A DNA stretch of 64,000 nucleotides from a bacterium (lineage in GTDB: Bacteria; Bacillota; Clostridia; Oscillospirales; Oscillospiraceae), in contig SFVC01000001.1 of assembly GCA_004560375.1 (NCBI GenBank), forward strand, positions 62,001 through 126,000. The letters run 5' to 3'. Every line of letters begins with the position of its first letter. Position 1 is the first letter of the stretch. The notes beneath the pieces are model-generated. The model was not told the DNA's origin. It saw nothing but the letters and a program-made list of their open reading frames with translations, and did not search any database. Shown piece after piece: positions 49,426-58,351 of this stretch. The position numbers and the translations under genes are program-made.

Positions 49426-51078
49426 ATGGCAGACAATACAAAAATTCTCACGGCGGAACAGGAACTGGAGCTCCGCCGCCCCATTGACGACTACGTCGGC
49501 GGGATTCAGGAGCAGATCAACGCCCTGCGGAAGGATGGCACGGATCGGGTCATCGACATCCAGAGCGCCCTGGACAGCCTGAAGCGGGACAAGATCTACA
49601 CCGCTCAGGAGAAGGAGGCCAAACGGGCCCAGTACCAGAAGGAACTGGAGCAGGCCAAGGCGGTGGAGGCCAAAAATAAGGATCAGATCAACAAGCTGAT
49701 CGCCGACGCCGAGGGCTATCTCAAGGCCCACTTTGACAAGGAGTACTACCAGGCGGTGGCGGCCAGCTGCGCCCAGGAGAAGGTGCAGGCCCAGGAGAAG
49801 TACCGCGCGTCTGTGGAGCAGCTCAACAAGGAGCATCAGGCGACGCTGGCCAAGCTCAGCGACGCCCACGAGATCAAGGACGAGAAGTACGTCCACAAAA
49901 ACCGCCTGTTCGATGCGAAGATGCAGCTGGGCAAGGATCTCCAGGACGTGAAGGATCGCCGTCACGCCGCCTTTGATCATCAGTACCACCTGATCGACCT
50001 GCTGCGGATGTCCAAGTTCACCTTCGGCGAGTCCATGGCCCAGCGTTGGGAAAACTATAAGTACACCTTCAACGCCCGGAACTTCCTGCTTCGCAACGGC
50101 CTGTACCTGGCCATCGCCGTCATCTTCATCGCCCTGTGCTTCATCACGCCGGCGGTGAAGGGCGTCCAGCTGCTGACGCTGAACAACATCCTGAACATCC
50201 TCCAGCAGGCGTCGCCCCGGATGTTCCTGGCCCTGGGCGTGGCCGGCCTGATCCTGCTGGCCGGCACCGACCTGTCCATCGGCCGTATGGTGGGCATGGG
50301 CATGACCGCCGCCACCATCGTGATGCACAAGGGCATCAACACCGGCGGCGTGTTCGGGCATATCTTTGACTTCACCGGCCTGCCGGTGATCGCGCGGGTG
50401 ATCCTGGCCCTGGTGATCTGCATCGTGCTGTGCACCATCTTCACCACCATCGCCGGCTTCTTCACCGCCAAGTTCAAGATGCACCCCTTCATCTCCACCA
50501 TGTCCACCATGCTGATGATCTTCGGCCTGGCCACCTACTCCACCAAGGGCGTGTCCTTCGGAGCCATCGAGGGGGACATCCCCAAGATGATCATCCCCAA
50601 GGTGGGCACATTCCCCACCATCATCCTGTGGGCAGTGGCTGCGGTCGTGATCGTGTGGTTCATCTGGAACAAGACCACCTTCGGCAAGAACCTGTACGCC
50701 GTGGGCGGCAACCCTGAGGCGGCCTCCGTCTCCGGTATCTCGGTGTTCAAGGTGACCGTAGGCGCCTTCATCATGGCCGGTATCCTGTACGGCTTCGGTT
50801 CCTGGCTGGAGTGCATCCGGATGTCCGGCTCCGGCTCCGCCAGCTACGGCCAGGGCTGGGAGATGGACGCCATCGCGGCCTGCGTGGTGGGCGGCGTGTC
50901 CTTCACCGGCGGTATCGGCAAGATTTCCGGCGTGGTGACGGGCGTGTTTATCTTCACCGCCCTGACCTACTCCCTGACCACCCTGGGCATCGACACCAAC
51001 CTCCAGTTTGTGTTCTCCGGTATCATTATCCTGGTGGCTGTTATGCTGGACTGCCTGAAGTACGTCCAGAAGAAGTAA
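49426..51078 (+). CDS. mglC: Galactose/methyl-galactoside ABC permease with long N-terminal coiled coil
   Basis: From about residue 220 the protein is a BPD_transp_2-type permease with about ten helices (ALGVAGLILLAGTDLSIGRMVG, FGKNLYAVGGNPEAASVSGI, AACVVGGVSFTGGIGK). The first 210 residues are a highly charged Lys/Glu/Gln-rich region that should form long coiled coils in the cytoplasm. Typical MglC has about 335 residues; this has 550. The extension is in frame with good codon use, and GGGGGAAGG precedes the ATG, so it is real. Confidence 0.92.
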   Translation: MADNTKILTAEQELELRRPIDDYVGGIQEQINALRKDGTDRVIDIQSALDSLKRDKIYTAQEKEAKRAQYQKELEQAKAVEAKNKDQINKLIADAEGYLKAHFDKEYYQAVAASCAQEKVQAQEKYRASVEQLNKEHQATLAKLSDAHEIKDEKYVHKNRLFDAKMQLGKDLQDVKDRRHAAFDHQYHLIDLLRMSKFTFGESMAQRWENYKYTFNARNFLLRNGLYLAIAVIFIALCFITPAVKGVQLLTLNNILNILQQASPRMFLALGVAGLILLAGTDLSIGRMVGMGMTAATIVMHKGINTGGVFGHIFDFTGLPVIARVILALVICIVLCTIFTTIAGFFTAKFKMHPFISTMSTMLMIFGLATYSTKGVSFGAIEGDIPKMIIPKVGTFPTIILWAVAAVVIVWFIWNKTTFGKNLYAVGGNPEAASVSGISVFKVTVGAFIMAGILYGFGSWLECIRMSGSGSASYGQGWEMDAIAACVVGGVSFTGGIGKISGVVTGVFIFTALTYSLTTLGIDTNLQFVFSGIIILVAVMLDCLKYVQKK

Positions 51079-51097
51079 GTTCCCGTATCAAAGTAAG

Positions 51098-51133
51098 ACC
51101 GCCGCGAAGTGGGCGTCCCCGCTTCGCGGCGGT
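51098..51133 (+). terminator. Terminator of mglBAC
   Basis: A perfect 12-bp stem (51098-51109 with 51122-51133) with 12-base loop, followed by TATCTAT, lies 20 bases past mglC. Confidence 0.7.
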
Positions 51134-51177
51134 TATCTATGCTCTTCCGGCGCCGGGGGACGGCGGGGCGGAGGACG

Positions 51178-51214
51178 AAAAGGAGCGGCGGCCCAGGGGG
51201 CCGCCGCTCCTTTT
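51178..51214. terminator. Terminator of the WG/SLH operon
   Basis: A perfect 16-bp stem (51178-51193 with 51199-51214) with AAAA and TTTT feet lies 26 bases past the WG/SLH stop on the reverse strand. Confidence 0.8.
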
Positions 51215-51239
51215 GAATATCAATTGGGCTGAGGCTGGC

Positions 51240-53426
51240 TCAGCTGTTGCCGTAGGCCCGGTACAGGAAGGTGACGATGTGGGCGCGGCTGCATACGTCG
51301 TTGGGGGCGAAGGTGGCGCCGTAGCCATTGGTGATGGGAGTGGGCAGACCGACGGCCCAGGAGACGGCGTCGGCGTAGTCCGCCCCGGCAGGGATGTCGG
51401 TGAAGCTGCTCTCCTTCTCAGGCTTTTGAGAGCCAAAGGCCTGCCAGATGAACTTCAGGGCGGCGGCCCGGGTGCAGGGCTGGGTCTTGTCGAAGCCGTC
51501 GCCGATCATGCCTTGCTCCTTGGCCCAGTTGATGGCGTCCACATCCCAGTTGGCGCCGGAGACGATGTTCCCGGTCTTCGCGCGGTACAGGAAGGTGATG
51601 ATCTGGGCGTTGGTACAGTTCTTGTCGGGATCGAACTTGCCGCCGCCCACGCCATCGGTGATCTTCCTGGCCGCGGCCCAGCTGGCGGAATCGTCCTTCC
51701 AGCTTTCGGGCTCGATATCCAGGAAGCCGGTGGACAGGCGGCCGATGCCGTACAGGCCGTTGGCGTTCTGATAGGCGAACCAGCCGCCGTCGTTCAGGTT
51801 GGAGGCCCGGACGGGGAGCTGACCGTCGGCCTTGCCGGTCTTGTAGTCGGCGTAAGTGGTGAGATAGCCGTTGCCGGTCTTGCTGATAAAGGGCAGGACG
51901 GACTTGGTATAGCCGTCATATTCCTCGGCATAGCAGTCCACCCGATCCAGGGTCTCCCACAGGCCGCCCTCGTCGCCCTTAAAGGCATTGATTTTCTCGG
52001 TGCTCTCAGGTACCACAACGTTATTGTTCAGATCCACCACGCTGTAGTTGGAACCGTCATACAGCTCGATGAACTGGGGCGTATGGGTACGCATCTCCTT
52101 ATACTGCATGGGGATCACGGGGGTGACGGTGGTGCCGCTGATCCTGGACAGTCCGTAGCTGCCGTCCTTGCACAGGACATAGCTGCTGCCCTGGAGTATG
52201 CGGATCTCGGTGTAGGTGTCGGGGATCACGGTCTGGCCCTCCTGGGTGAACAGGCCATGGAGATACTCATAGCTGCCGTCATCCTTCATATAGGTGGTGT
52301 AGAGGTAGTCATTGCTGTCGGCATCAATGGAATCATAGTTCTCAGGCAGGATCACCTTGCCGTTGACGTCCATCATGCCGTGGCTCATGTCGCTGGTGGT
52401 GAAGGCCAGGTGGCGGAAATACACCTCGGTGGTGACCTTCTTGTCGGAGAAGGTTTTGGCCACCTTGCCGTCCTTGAACAGCACGGAGGAGCTGTTCCCG
52501 GTGACGGCGGAGATATAGCCGTCCTGGTTCAGGCCGCCCACATCCTCATAGTCGCCCAGGGGGATGAGCACCTTGCCGGTGAAGTCGATGGCGCCCATCT
52601 TGTCGTCCTTGGACACGCCCACGCTGCTGCCCTGGGAGCGAACCCGGAAGTCGTCATAGACGCCGAAGGGTACGATGTCCTTGCCGTCGGAGCCCACCAG
52701 CTTGTACTGCCGATCCTTGGAGACGACGAATGCCACACTGTCCCCATTGACGGCGCACTCAACGTTATCAACAGAGCCCAGAGGGATGACGGGCTCATAG
52801 CTGCTGTTCAGCACGCCCTCCTGATAGCGTTCGCCGGACTTGGCCACCACATAGAAGCTGCCCACGGAGTAGACGTAGTCATACTGGGCCAGGGGGCCGG
52901 AACCCTTGGAGCCGCCCTCGTAGGCCGCCTCGGAGGAGGGCTTCCAGTCGGTGGTGTAGTACGCGTAGGTGTAGTTGTAGCCCCCCCAGGAGGAGCTGGG
53001 ATCCGCGGTTCGGGTGGTGACGCGGATGACGCCGTTTTTGCTGGAGACGTCGGAGCAGTCCTGGCTGGGAGCCAGCACCGTCTTACCGGCGCTGTTGACA
53101 ATGCCCAGGCCGGAGAGCTTGCCGTAGTTGTCCTCCTTCTGGGCCACGGCGAACTTGTCCCCGCCCAGCGCCCACACGTAGGCGTACTGGAAGGGCAGGA
53201 TCACCTTGCCGGAGTAGTCGATGAGGCCGTACTGCTTGCTGGTGTTGGCGGCGGCCACCACGCCGTTCTGGAAGGCCAGCATCCGGGAATAGGCGCTGAC
53301 GGCCACATCGTAGTAGCTGGCGGTGTTGTAGTTGGCGGACAGCTCCGCCGCGGAAGCCGGGGTCAGGATGGCCAGAACCATGCACACGGACAGCATGGCC
53401 GCCAGAAGCTTGCGGGTCAATTTCAC
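51240..53426 (-). CDS. Secreted WG-repeat protein with SLH domains
   Basis: The 728-residue protein has a signal peptide (to about residue 27). A long region of WG-like beta repeats follows (YGLIDYSGKVILP, MGAIDFTGKVLIPLG, HGMMDVNGKVILPE), then three SLH motifs from about 545 (INWAKEQGMIGDGFD, AVSWAVGLPTPITNGYG). SLH motifs should bind it to the wall. The GTG start at 53426 overlaps the upstream gene's stop by 4 bases and has GAGAGGA upstream. It is the last gene of a three-gene envelope operon. Confidence 0.88.
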   Translation of the reverse strand: MKLTRKLLAAMLSVCMVLAILTPASAAELSANYNTASYYDVAVSAYSRMLAFQNGVVAAANTSKQYGLIDYSGKVILPFQYAYVWALGGDKFAVAQKEDNYGKLSGLGIVNSAGKTVLAPSQDCSDVSSKNGVIRVTTRTADPSSSWGGYNYTYAYYTTDWKPSSEAAYEGGSKGSGPLAQYDYVYSVGSFYVVAKSGERYQEGVLNSSYEPVIPLGSVDNVECAVNGDSVAFVVSKDRQYKLVGSDGKDIVPFGVYDDFRVRSQGSSVGVSKDDKMGAIDFTGKVLIPLGDYEDVGGLNQDGYISAVTGNSSSVLFKDGKVAKTFSDKKVTTEVYFRHLAFTTSDMSHGMMDVNGKVILPENYDSIDADSNDYLYTTYMKDDGSYEYLHGLFTQEGQTVIPDTYTEIRILQGSSYVLCKDGSYGLSRISGTTVTPVIPMQYKEMRTHTPQFIELYDGSNYSVVDLNNNVVVPESTEKINAFKGDEGGLWETLDRVDCYAEEYDGYTKSVLPFISKTGNGYLTTYADYKTGKADGQLPVRASNLNDGGWFAYQNANGLYGIGRLSTGFLDIEPESWKDDSASWAAARKITDGVGGGKFDPDKNCTNAQIITFLYRAKTGNIVSGANWDVDAINWAKEQGMIGDGFDKTQPCTRAAALKFIWQAFGSQKPEKESSFTDIPAGADYADAVSWAVGLPTPITNGYGATFAPNDVCSRAHIVTFLYRAYGNS

Positions 53427-55123
53427 TGTGTATCAATCCTCTCTATGATTTGATTTAGCCTTCCGCAAATCTGCGGGAAAAAGTCCAGCTCCGGCTTGTC
53501 CACAATCCGGTAGGCAAGGGGGCTGGTGATCCGGTTCACCTCCTTCAGCTGTGTGATCACTGCTTGGGCCAAGGTTTGATATCGCACAAGCTCGGTCTCC
53601 GAGCTTTGTACACAGGCGTTTTCCAGCAGATCTGTGAACTCCTGGTAGACCTCCCCCCGGTAGCGGCTGAGGCGGAGGTACTGATATTTGGACTCCACCA
53701 TACCGGGCACGTCCCCCCGCTGGGCGCAGGCGGCCACCTTGCAGTCCCAGGCCAGCAGGGACAGGTCGGTGGAGGCCAGGATGGCGTCCGCCACCGGCTC
53801 GGCGCTTGCCACGTCAGGGAAGCTCTGAAGCCGGTTTTCCGCCAGGGACAGGTCGGCGGGGTAGAGGGCATAGGCCGCCGCCGTCCGTCCGGAGAAGTCC
53901 AGGTAATAGGTCAGGGAGAAATATCCGAACACCAGGGCGCACACCCCGCCCAAGGCGGCGGCCCGGCGGCGGCCCAGGGGGATCTCCCGGCAGCGGCCCC
54001 CGGAGCCGCACAGCAGCAGCAGAAGGGCCACGGCGGTGAATTGCAGGTCAAAGTCGATGAGGGAGTGGGCGGCCACGGCAAACGCCACGGCCCGCTCCCT
54101 GGGGGGAGCGCCCCTGCGAAACAGCAGGCAGCCGCACAGCCCCACCATGCACAGGCCCGCCGGAATCCCGCCGTCCAGGGCGGCCTGGAGGTATTCGTTG
54201 TGGATATACCGCAGGGTGTACACGCCGGTCTGCTCCAGGGGCTGGAGGTAGAGATATCCCCCCCGGCCCAGGCCCAGGGGATGGCGCAGGAGCATCCTCA
54301 GCCCGTCGATGTAGTACAGCAGCCGCCCGTTGAGGCTGGAGGAGGACAGGGTGATGGCCCGCAGGCGATCCAGCACCAGCCCGCCGCTGAGCAGCACGGC
54401 CGCCCCTCCGGTGAGGAGCAGCACCCCGGCGGCGATGGCCACGGTTTTCACGTCCCGCCCCCGGATCAGCCGGTGGACGGCCCAGGCCAGGGCCAGGGGC
54501 AGCAGCAGCAGGAACACGCCCCGGGAGCCGGACAGGTACACGCCGCACAGCAGCAGGGCCATGGCGGGCCAGTCCAGCCGCCGCCGCTCCTCCTTCACGG
54601 CCAGCAGGATCAGACAGATCAGGAGGAACAGCGACCAGGTGTTGGCATACTGGAAGAAGCCGTCGATCCGGCCGTTGGCGTCCTCAATGCCGGCGAAGCC
54701 GTCGTAGAGGAAGCCCACAATCGTGATCAGGGAGAGCAGGGCCCCCTCGTAGGCCACGGCGTCCAGGATCTCCCGGCGCTCCCGGGGGGTGTAGGTGGCG
54801 GCGTAGAGGAAAAAGAGGATCCATACCGTCAGCCGCAGGAAGCCCGCGAAGGCCATGCCGGGGCTGACGGCAAAGGGGACGGTCAGCAGGGTGCAGCCCC
54901 ACAGGGCATAGAGGCACCACGCCTCCGGCCCGGTGGGCAGGCGCAGGGCCCCGTCCCGCCAGACGGCATGGATCAGCAGGAGGCTGAGCACCGCCCCCGC
55001 CGCCAGGGAGGAGAACAGATAATATCCCCCGTACAGAGGGAGGAGGATCAGCAGGAGAAAGAGCAGCGGGGTGTTCTGCCGGGGCTTTTCCCCCGGGGCG
55101 GCGGGCTGTTTTTTCTTTGCCAT
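53423..55123 (-). CDS. O-antigen-ligase-like multi-helix membrane protein
   Basis: The 566-residue protein has about 11-12 membrane helices in the first 420 residues. It carries O-antigen ligase/polymerase (Wzy/WaaL) hallmarks: GSRGVFLLLL, HPLGLGRGGYLY and the HNEYLQAALDGG motif with its key His. The last 150 residues form an outer domain rich in helices. It could polymerise or attach a surface polysaccharide. It lies 1 base from the upstream carboxypeptidase gene and overlaps the WG/SLH gene, so the three are one operon. Confidence 0.85.
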   Translation of the reverse strand: MAKKKQPAAPGEKPRQNTPLLFLLLILLPLYGGYYLFSSLAAGAVLSLLLIHAVWRDGALRLPTGPEAWCLYALWGCTLLTVPFAVSPGMAFAGFLRLTVWILFFLYAATYTPRERREILDAVAYEGALLSLITIVGFLYDGFAGIEDANGRIDGFFQYANTWSLFLLICLILLAVKEERRRLDWPAMALLLCGVYLSGSRGVFLLLLPLALAWAVHRLIRGRDVKTVAIAAGVLLLTGGAAVLLSGGLVLDRLRAITLSSSSLNGRLLYYIDGLRMLLRHPLGLGRGGYLYLQPLEQTGVYTLRYIHNEYLQAALDGGIPAGLCMVGLCGCLLFRRGAPPRERAVAFAVAAHSLIDFDLQFTAVALLLLLCGSGGRCREIPLGRRRAAALGGVCALVFGYFSLTYYLDFSGRTAAAYALYPADLSLAENRLQSFPDVASAEPVADAILASTDLSLLAWDCKVAACAQRGDVPGMVESKYQYLRLSRYRGEVYQEFTDLLENACVQSSETELVRYQTLAQAVITQLKEVNRITSPLAYRIVDKPELDFFPQICGRLNQIIERIDTQ

Positions 55124-55124
55124 G

Positions 55125-55997
55125 TCAGCCCTCCCCCAGCAGCAGATCCAGAATTGCCACCGTCTCGGAGAAGCGGGTGGCGTCGCTGTTGCTGTCCATC
55201 AGAACCACAAGATAGCGGCCTCGATCCCCCTCGGCATAGGTGCACACGCTGAAGCCGCCGATGGTGGTGGTGCCGGTTTTCAGCCCCTTCACCCGGGGAT
55301 CGCGGCCCACCAGCCGGTGGATGTTTTGGAAGGTGCGTCCGCCGAGCTCCAGGGAGGGAACGGAGGTGAAGTCCAGGATCTCCGGATGCTCCCGCACCAG
55401 GGCCCGGGCCAGACGGGCCACATCCCGGGCGGTCATGTAGTGGCCGGAGGCGTCGATGCCGGTGGGGTTGACGAAGTGGGAGCCCTCCATGCCCAGCTGA
55501 GCGGCCTTTTCGTTCATGCGGGCCACAAAGTCGGCCTCGCTGGGGGCGCACAGCTTCACCAGGCACTGGATGCAGTCGCAGCCGCTGACCATAATGGCCC
55601 CCGCCACCAGCTCCCGCACGGTGAACACCTGGCCGGGGCGCATCCCGTATTTGGAGCCCAGGGTGAAGGCCTCCGCCGGGGTGACGGTGCAGGTGTCCTC
55701 CCAGGACAGCTTGCCGCGCTCAATGTCGTCCAGCACCAGGAAAACCGTCATCATCTTGGTGAGGCTGGCGGGGGAGTGGGGGGTGTCGCCGTCCACGTCG
55801 GCCAGAATACGGCCGGAATCCACGTCCATCACCACCACCCGCCGGGCGGTGAGGTAGGGCAGCTCCAGCGGGGCGGGGCGGAGGATCAGCCAGAGCGTCA
55901 CCCCCGCCAGAACAGCCGCGGCCAGCAGGGCCGCAAGGGGGAGAAGGGCCCGGCGGGGGACTTTGTTAGGGGCGCCGGAGGGTTTCTTTCGGCTCAT
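55125..55997 (-). CDS. D-alanyl-D-alanine carboxypeptidase, S11 family, with SxC motif
   Basis: The 290-residue protein has one membrane helix (about 18-38) and a penicillin-binding S11 domain. SLTK at 78-81 holds the nucleophile and KTG is at 240-242. The middle motif reads SGC (138-140) where SxN is usual, with three more cysteines in the next ten residues. It trims the terminal D-Ala of stem peptides. The C-terminal domain of PBP5 is absent. It is first in an operon with an O-antigen-ligase-like and a WG/SLH gene. Confidence 0.87.
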   Translation of the reverse strand: MSRKKPSGAPNKVPRRALLPLAALLAAAVLAGVTLWLILRPAPLELPYLTARRVVVMDVDSGRILADVDGDTPHSPASLTKMMTVFLVLDDIERGKLSWEDTCTVTPAEAFTLGSKYGMRPGQVFTVRELVAGAIMVSGCDCIQCLVKLCAPSEADFVARMNEKAAQLGMEGSHFVNPTGIDASGHYMTARDVARLARALVREHPEILDFTSVPSLELGGRTFQNIHRLVGRDPRVKGLKTGTTTIGGFSVCTYAEGDRGRYLVVLMDSNSDATRFSETVAILDLLLGEG

Positions 55998-56033
55998 GGG
56001 AACCGCCTCCTAAACTCTCACGTGATTTTCACC

Positions 56034-56062
56034 AGTGTACCACAGAATATGGCAAAATGCAA
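56034..56062 (-). promoter_or_regulatory. Promoter of the carboxypeptidase operon
   Basis: Reverse-strand TTGCAT (56057-56062) is 17 bases from TACACT (56034-56039), with TGG forming an extended -10. Confidence 0.7.
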
Positions 56063-56154
56063 CGATCACGGCCAGACCCGGAGATGGATTCACAGGAGGA
56101 GAGCAGCCGGGGCAGGGCCCTGCCCACGGGCTGTAAGCCCGCCGCAGCTTTGGG

Positions 56155-56183
56155 CTGACAGGAAGACATCCAGGTGATATAAT
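56155..56183 (+). promoter_or_regulatory. Sigma-A promoter of the sigma-serpin operon
   Basis: CTGACA (56155-56160) is 17 bases from TATAAT (56178-56183), with TGA forming an extended -10. It lies in the 320-base gap between the divergent carboxypeptidase and sigma genes and gives a leader of about 128 bases. Confidence 0.75.
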
Positions 56184-56238
56184 CATAATAATACGGATGG
56201 GATGGAAGGGATGGGCGGCGCCTGAGTCCCCATAATTG

Positions 56239-56267
56239 TTGTCACATCTCCGTCCAGTTTGCGACAA
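56239..56267 (+). promoter_or_regulatory. Possible autoregulatory ECF promoter or operator
   Basis: TTGTCACA at 56239-56246, CGTC at 56251-56254 and GCGACAA at 56261-56267 form a short dyad (TTGTC/GACAA) about 50-80 bases before the sigma gene. The position suits a self-recognised ECF promoter, but no second copy in the window supports it. Confidence 0.35.
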
Positions 56268-56317
56268 AATGGATAGAGGGCTCTTCTGAAAAACCACTGG
56301 GGAAAGGAGGCGGGGCT

Positions 56318-56875
56318 GTGGACGACCACGCCATTGTGGAGCTCTACCACCGGCGGGAGGAGCGGGCCATCGCCGAGACGGATCGAAAATACGGCGGGCT
56401 GTGCCGATCCATCGCCCTGGGGCTGCTGGGCGACCGGGAGGACGCGGAGGAGTGCGTCAACGACACCTGGCACGCCGCCTGGAACCGGATGCCCCCGGAC
56501 TGGCCCCAGTCCCTGGGCGCCTTTCTGGGGCGGATCACCCGGAACCTGTCCATCAGCCGGTGGCGGCGGGAGCATGCCCAGAAGCGGTACGACGGGGTGG
56601 AGCTGCTGCTCTCCGAGCTGGAGGACTGCGTCCCCGCCCCGGGCACGGTGGAGGAAACCCTGGAGCGGCGGCAGCTGGGCCGGGCCATCAGCGGGTGGCT
56701 GGACGGGCTGGAGGAGGGGGATCGGCGGATCTTCCTCCGGCGGTACTGGTACGGCGACGCGGTGAAGGATCTGGCGGCGGAGGCGGGGCAGGGGGCCAAC
56801 GCCCTGGCCCAGCGGCTGCTGCGGCTGCGGAGGGGCCTGCGGGCCTTTCTGGAATCGGAAGGAGTGGAATTATGA
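56318..56875 (+). CDS. ECF-type RNA polymerase sigma factor
   Basis: The 185-residue protein has a sigma region 2 (LGDREDAEECVNDTWHAAWN, LGRITRNLSISRWRRE) and a region 4 (about 115-175: SGWLDGLEEGDRRIFLRRYWYG...). The GTG start at 56318 is 7 bases after AAAGGAGG, and no ATG competes. It overlaps the next gene by 4 bases (ATGA), the arrangement typical of a sigma factor with its membrane anti-sigma factor; here the partner is a transmembrane serpin. Confidence 0.9.
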   Translation: MDDHAIVELYHRREERAIAETDRKYGGLCRSIALGLLGDREDAEECVNDTWHAAWNRMPPDWPQSLGAFLGRITRNLSISRWRREHAQKRYDGVELLLSELEDCVPAPGTVEETLERRQLGRAISGWLDGLEEGDRRIFLRRYWYGDAVKDLAAEAGQGANALAQRLLRLRRGLRAFLESEGVEL

Positions 56876-58296
56876 AGGCGGACGATATCTTCGACGGCGT
56901 CACCGACGTCCGGGACGACCTCATCGACGGGGCCGGGGAGGCCCCAAAGCAGCGGAAGCACCCAGGGAAAAAGCGGTGGCTGGGAGCGGTGGCGGCGGTG
57001 CTGGCCGTGGCCATCCTGGGGGGCGTGCTTCTGCGCCCCGGCGGGGGGATGACCGCCTACGCCATCGCCCGGGCGGAGTATCCAAAGATGGCCCCCTATC
57101 CCGGCGAGAGCGGCGGCAGCGCGGCCTATGACGCGTGGTGGGAGAGCGTAAAGGCCCAGCGGCGGGATCTGGGGGACACCTCCGCCCTGGAGGTGTTCTT
57201 TGTCCGGAGCACCCAGACCTTTTTGGCGGAGGAACCGGGGGAAAACCGGGTATACTCCCCTGTGAACGTCTACCTGGCCCTGTCCATGCTGGCCTATCTC
57301 ACCGATGGGGACAGCCGGGGCCAGATCCTGGAGGCGCTGGGCAGCGGCAGCATGGACGAGCTGCGGAAGCAGGCGAACGACGTGTGGAACGTCAGCTACC
57401 GGGACGATGGGCTGATAACCTCCATCCTGGCCAGCTCCCTGTGGCTGAATCAGGATGTGAGCTTCAACCGGGACACCCTGGACGCCCTGGCCCGGGATTT
57501 CTATGCCTCCTCCTACCGGGGGAGGATGGGCTCGAAGGAGCTGGACAAGGCCCTGCAGAACTGGCTCAATGAGCAGACCGGGGGGCTTTTGGAGGAGCAG
57601 GCCGGAAAGGTCGAGCTGGATCCCACCACCATCCTGGCCCTGGCAACCACGCTCTATTTCAAGGCCCCGTGGGCTGCGGAGTTCTCCAAGGATAAGACCG
57701 CGCCCCAGACCTTCCACACCCCCATCGGGGACGTGGAGACAGACTTCCTGCACCAGCGGAGTTCAGGAAGCTACTATTCGGGGGACAAATTTTCCGCCGT
57801 GAGCCAGTCCTTCAAGGAGGATGGCGCCATGTGGTTCCTCCTGCCCGACGAGGGGGTGACGCCGGAGGAGCTGCTGGCCGACGAGGAGGCGCTGGAGTTC
57901 CTGTTCACGGAAAAGAAATATGACTGGGGCCGGCCCGCCTTGGTGAACAAAGCCATCCCCAAGTTCGACGTGTCCGCCCAGTTTGATCTGAAGGACGGCC
58001 TGAAGGCGATGGGGATCACCGACGTCTTTGACCCGGAGCGGGCCGACTTCACCCCCATGACCACCGGGGTGAACGGGCCCACCACCCTCAACCAGACCAG
58101 CCACGCCGCCCGAGTGGTGATCGACGAGGAGGGCTGCATTGCCGCGGCCTTCACCGTGCTGGCGCCCGGCGGTGACGCTCCCCCCGAGGAGGAGGTGGAC
58201 TTTGTGCTGGATCGGCCCTTCCTGTTCTGCGTCACCGGAAACGGTGGTCTGCCCCTGTTTGTGGGGGTAGTCAACAACCCGATGAAAGCATCCTGA
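56872..58296 (+). CDS. Membrane-anchored serpin, possible anti-sigma partner
   Basis: The 474-residue protein has a short acidic cytoplasmic part (1-33, MKADDIFDGVTDVRDDLIDG), one membrane helix (about 36-54) and an outer serpin domain (about 95-470). Serpin marks are VYSPVNVYLALSMLA, LATTLYFKAPWAAEF, the hinge EEGCIAAAF (419-427), a reactive loop at about 428-443, and FVLDRPFLF. The Ala-rich hinge is that of inhibitory serpins. The cytoplasmic part resembles the leaders of Clostridial anti-sigma proteins. It probably traps a serine or cysteine protease outside the cell; a signalling role is inferred. Confidence 0.9.
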   Translation: MKADDIFDGVTDVRDDLIDGAGEAPKQRKHPGKKRWLGAVAAVLAVAILGGVLLRPGGGMTAYAIARAEYPKMAPYPGESGGSAAYDAWWESVKAQRRDLGDTSALEVFFVRSTQTFLAEEPGENRVYSPVNVYLALSMLAYLTDGDSRGQILEALGSGSMDELRKQANDVWNVSYRDDGLITSILASSLWLNQDVSFNRDTLDALARDFYASSYRGRMGSKELDKALQNWLNEQTGGLLEEQAGKVELDPTTILALATTLYFKAPWAAEFSKDKTAPQTFHTPIGDVETDFLHQRSSGSYYSGDKFSAVSQSFKEDGAMWFLLPDEGVTPEELLADEEALEFLFTEKKYDWGRPALVNKAIPKFDVSAQFDLKDGLKAMGITDVFDPERADFTPMTTGVNGPTTLNQTSHAARVVIDEEGCIAAAFTVLAPGGDAPPEEEVDFVLDRPFLFCVTGNGGLPLFVGVVNNPMKAS

Positions 58297-58300
58297 ATCA

Positions 58301-58330
58301 CTGACGGCAGGGAGCGATCCCTGCCGTCAG
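58301..58330 (+). terminator. Terminator of the sigma-serpin operon
   Basis: A perfect 13-bp stem (58301-58313 with 58318-58330) with GCGA loop lies just after the serpin stop, followed by CTTTG. Confidence 0.75.
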
Positions 58331-58351
58331 CTTTGAAGGGGATAATGTCTC

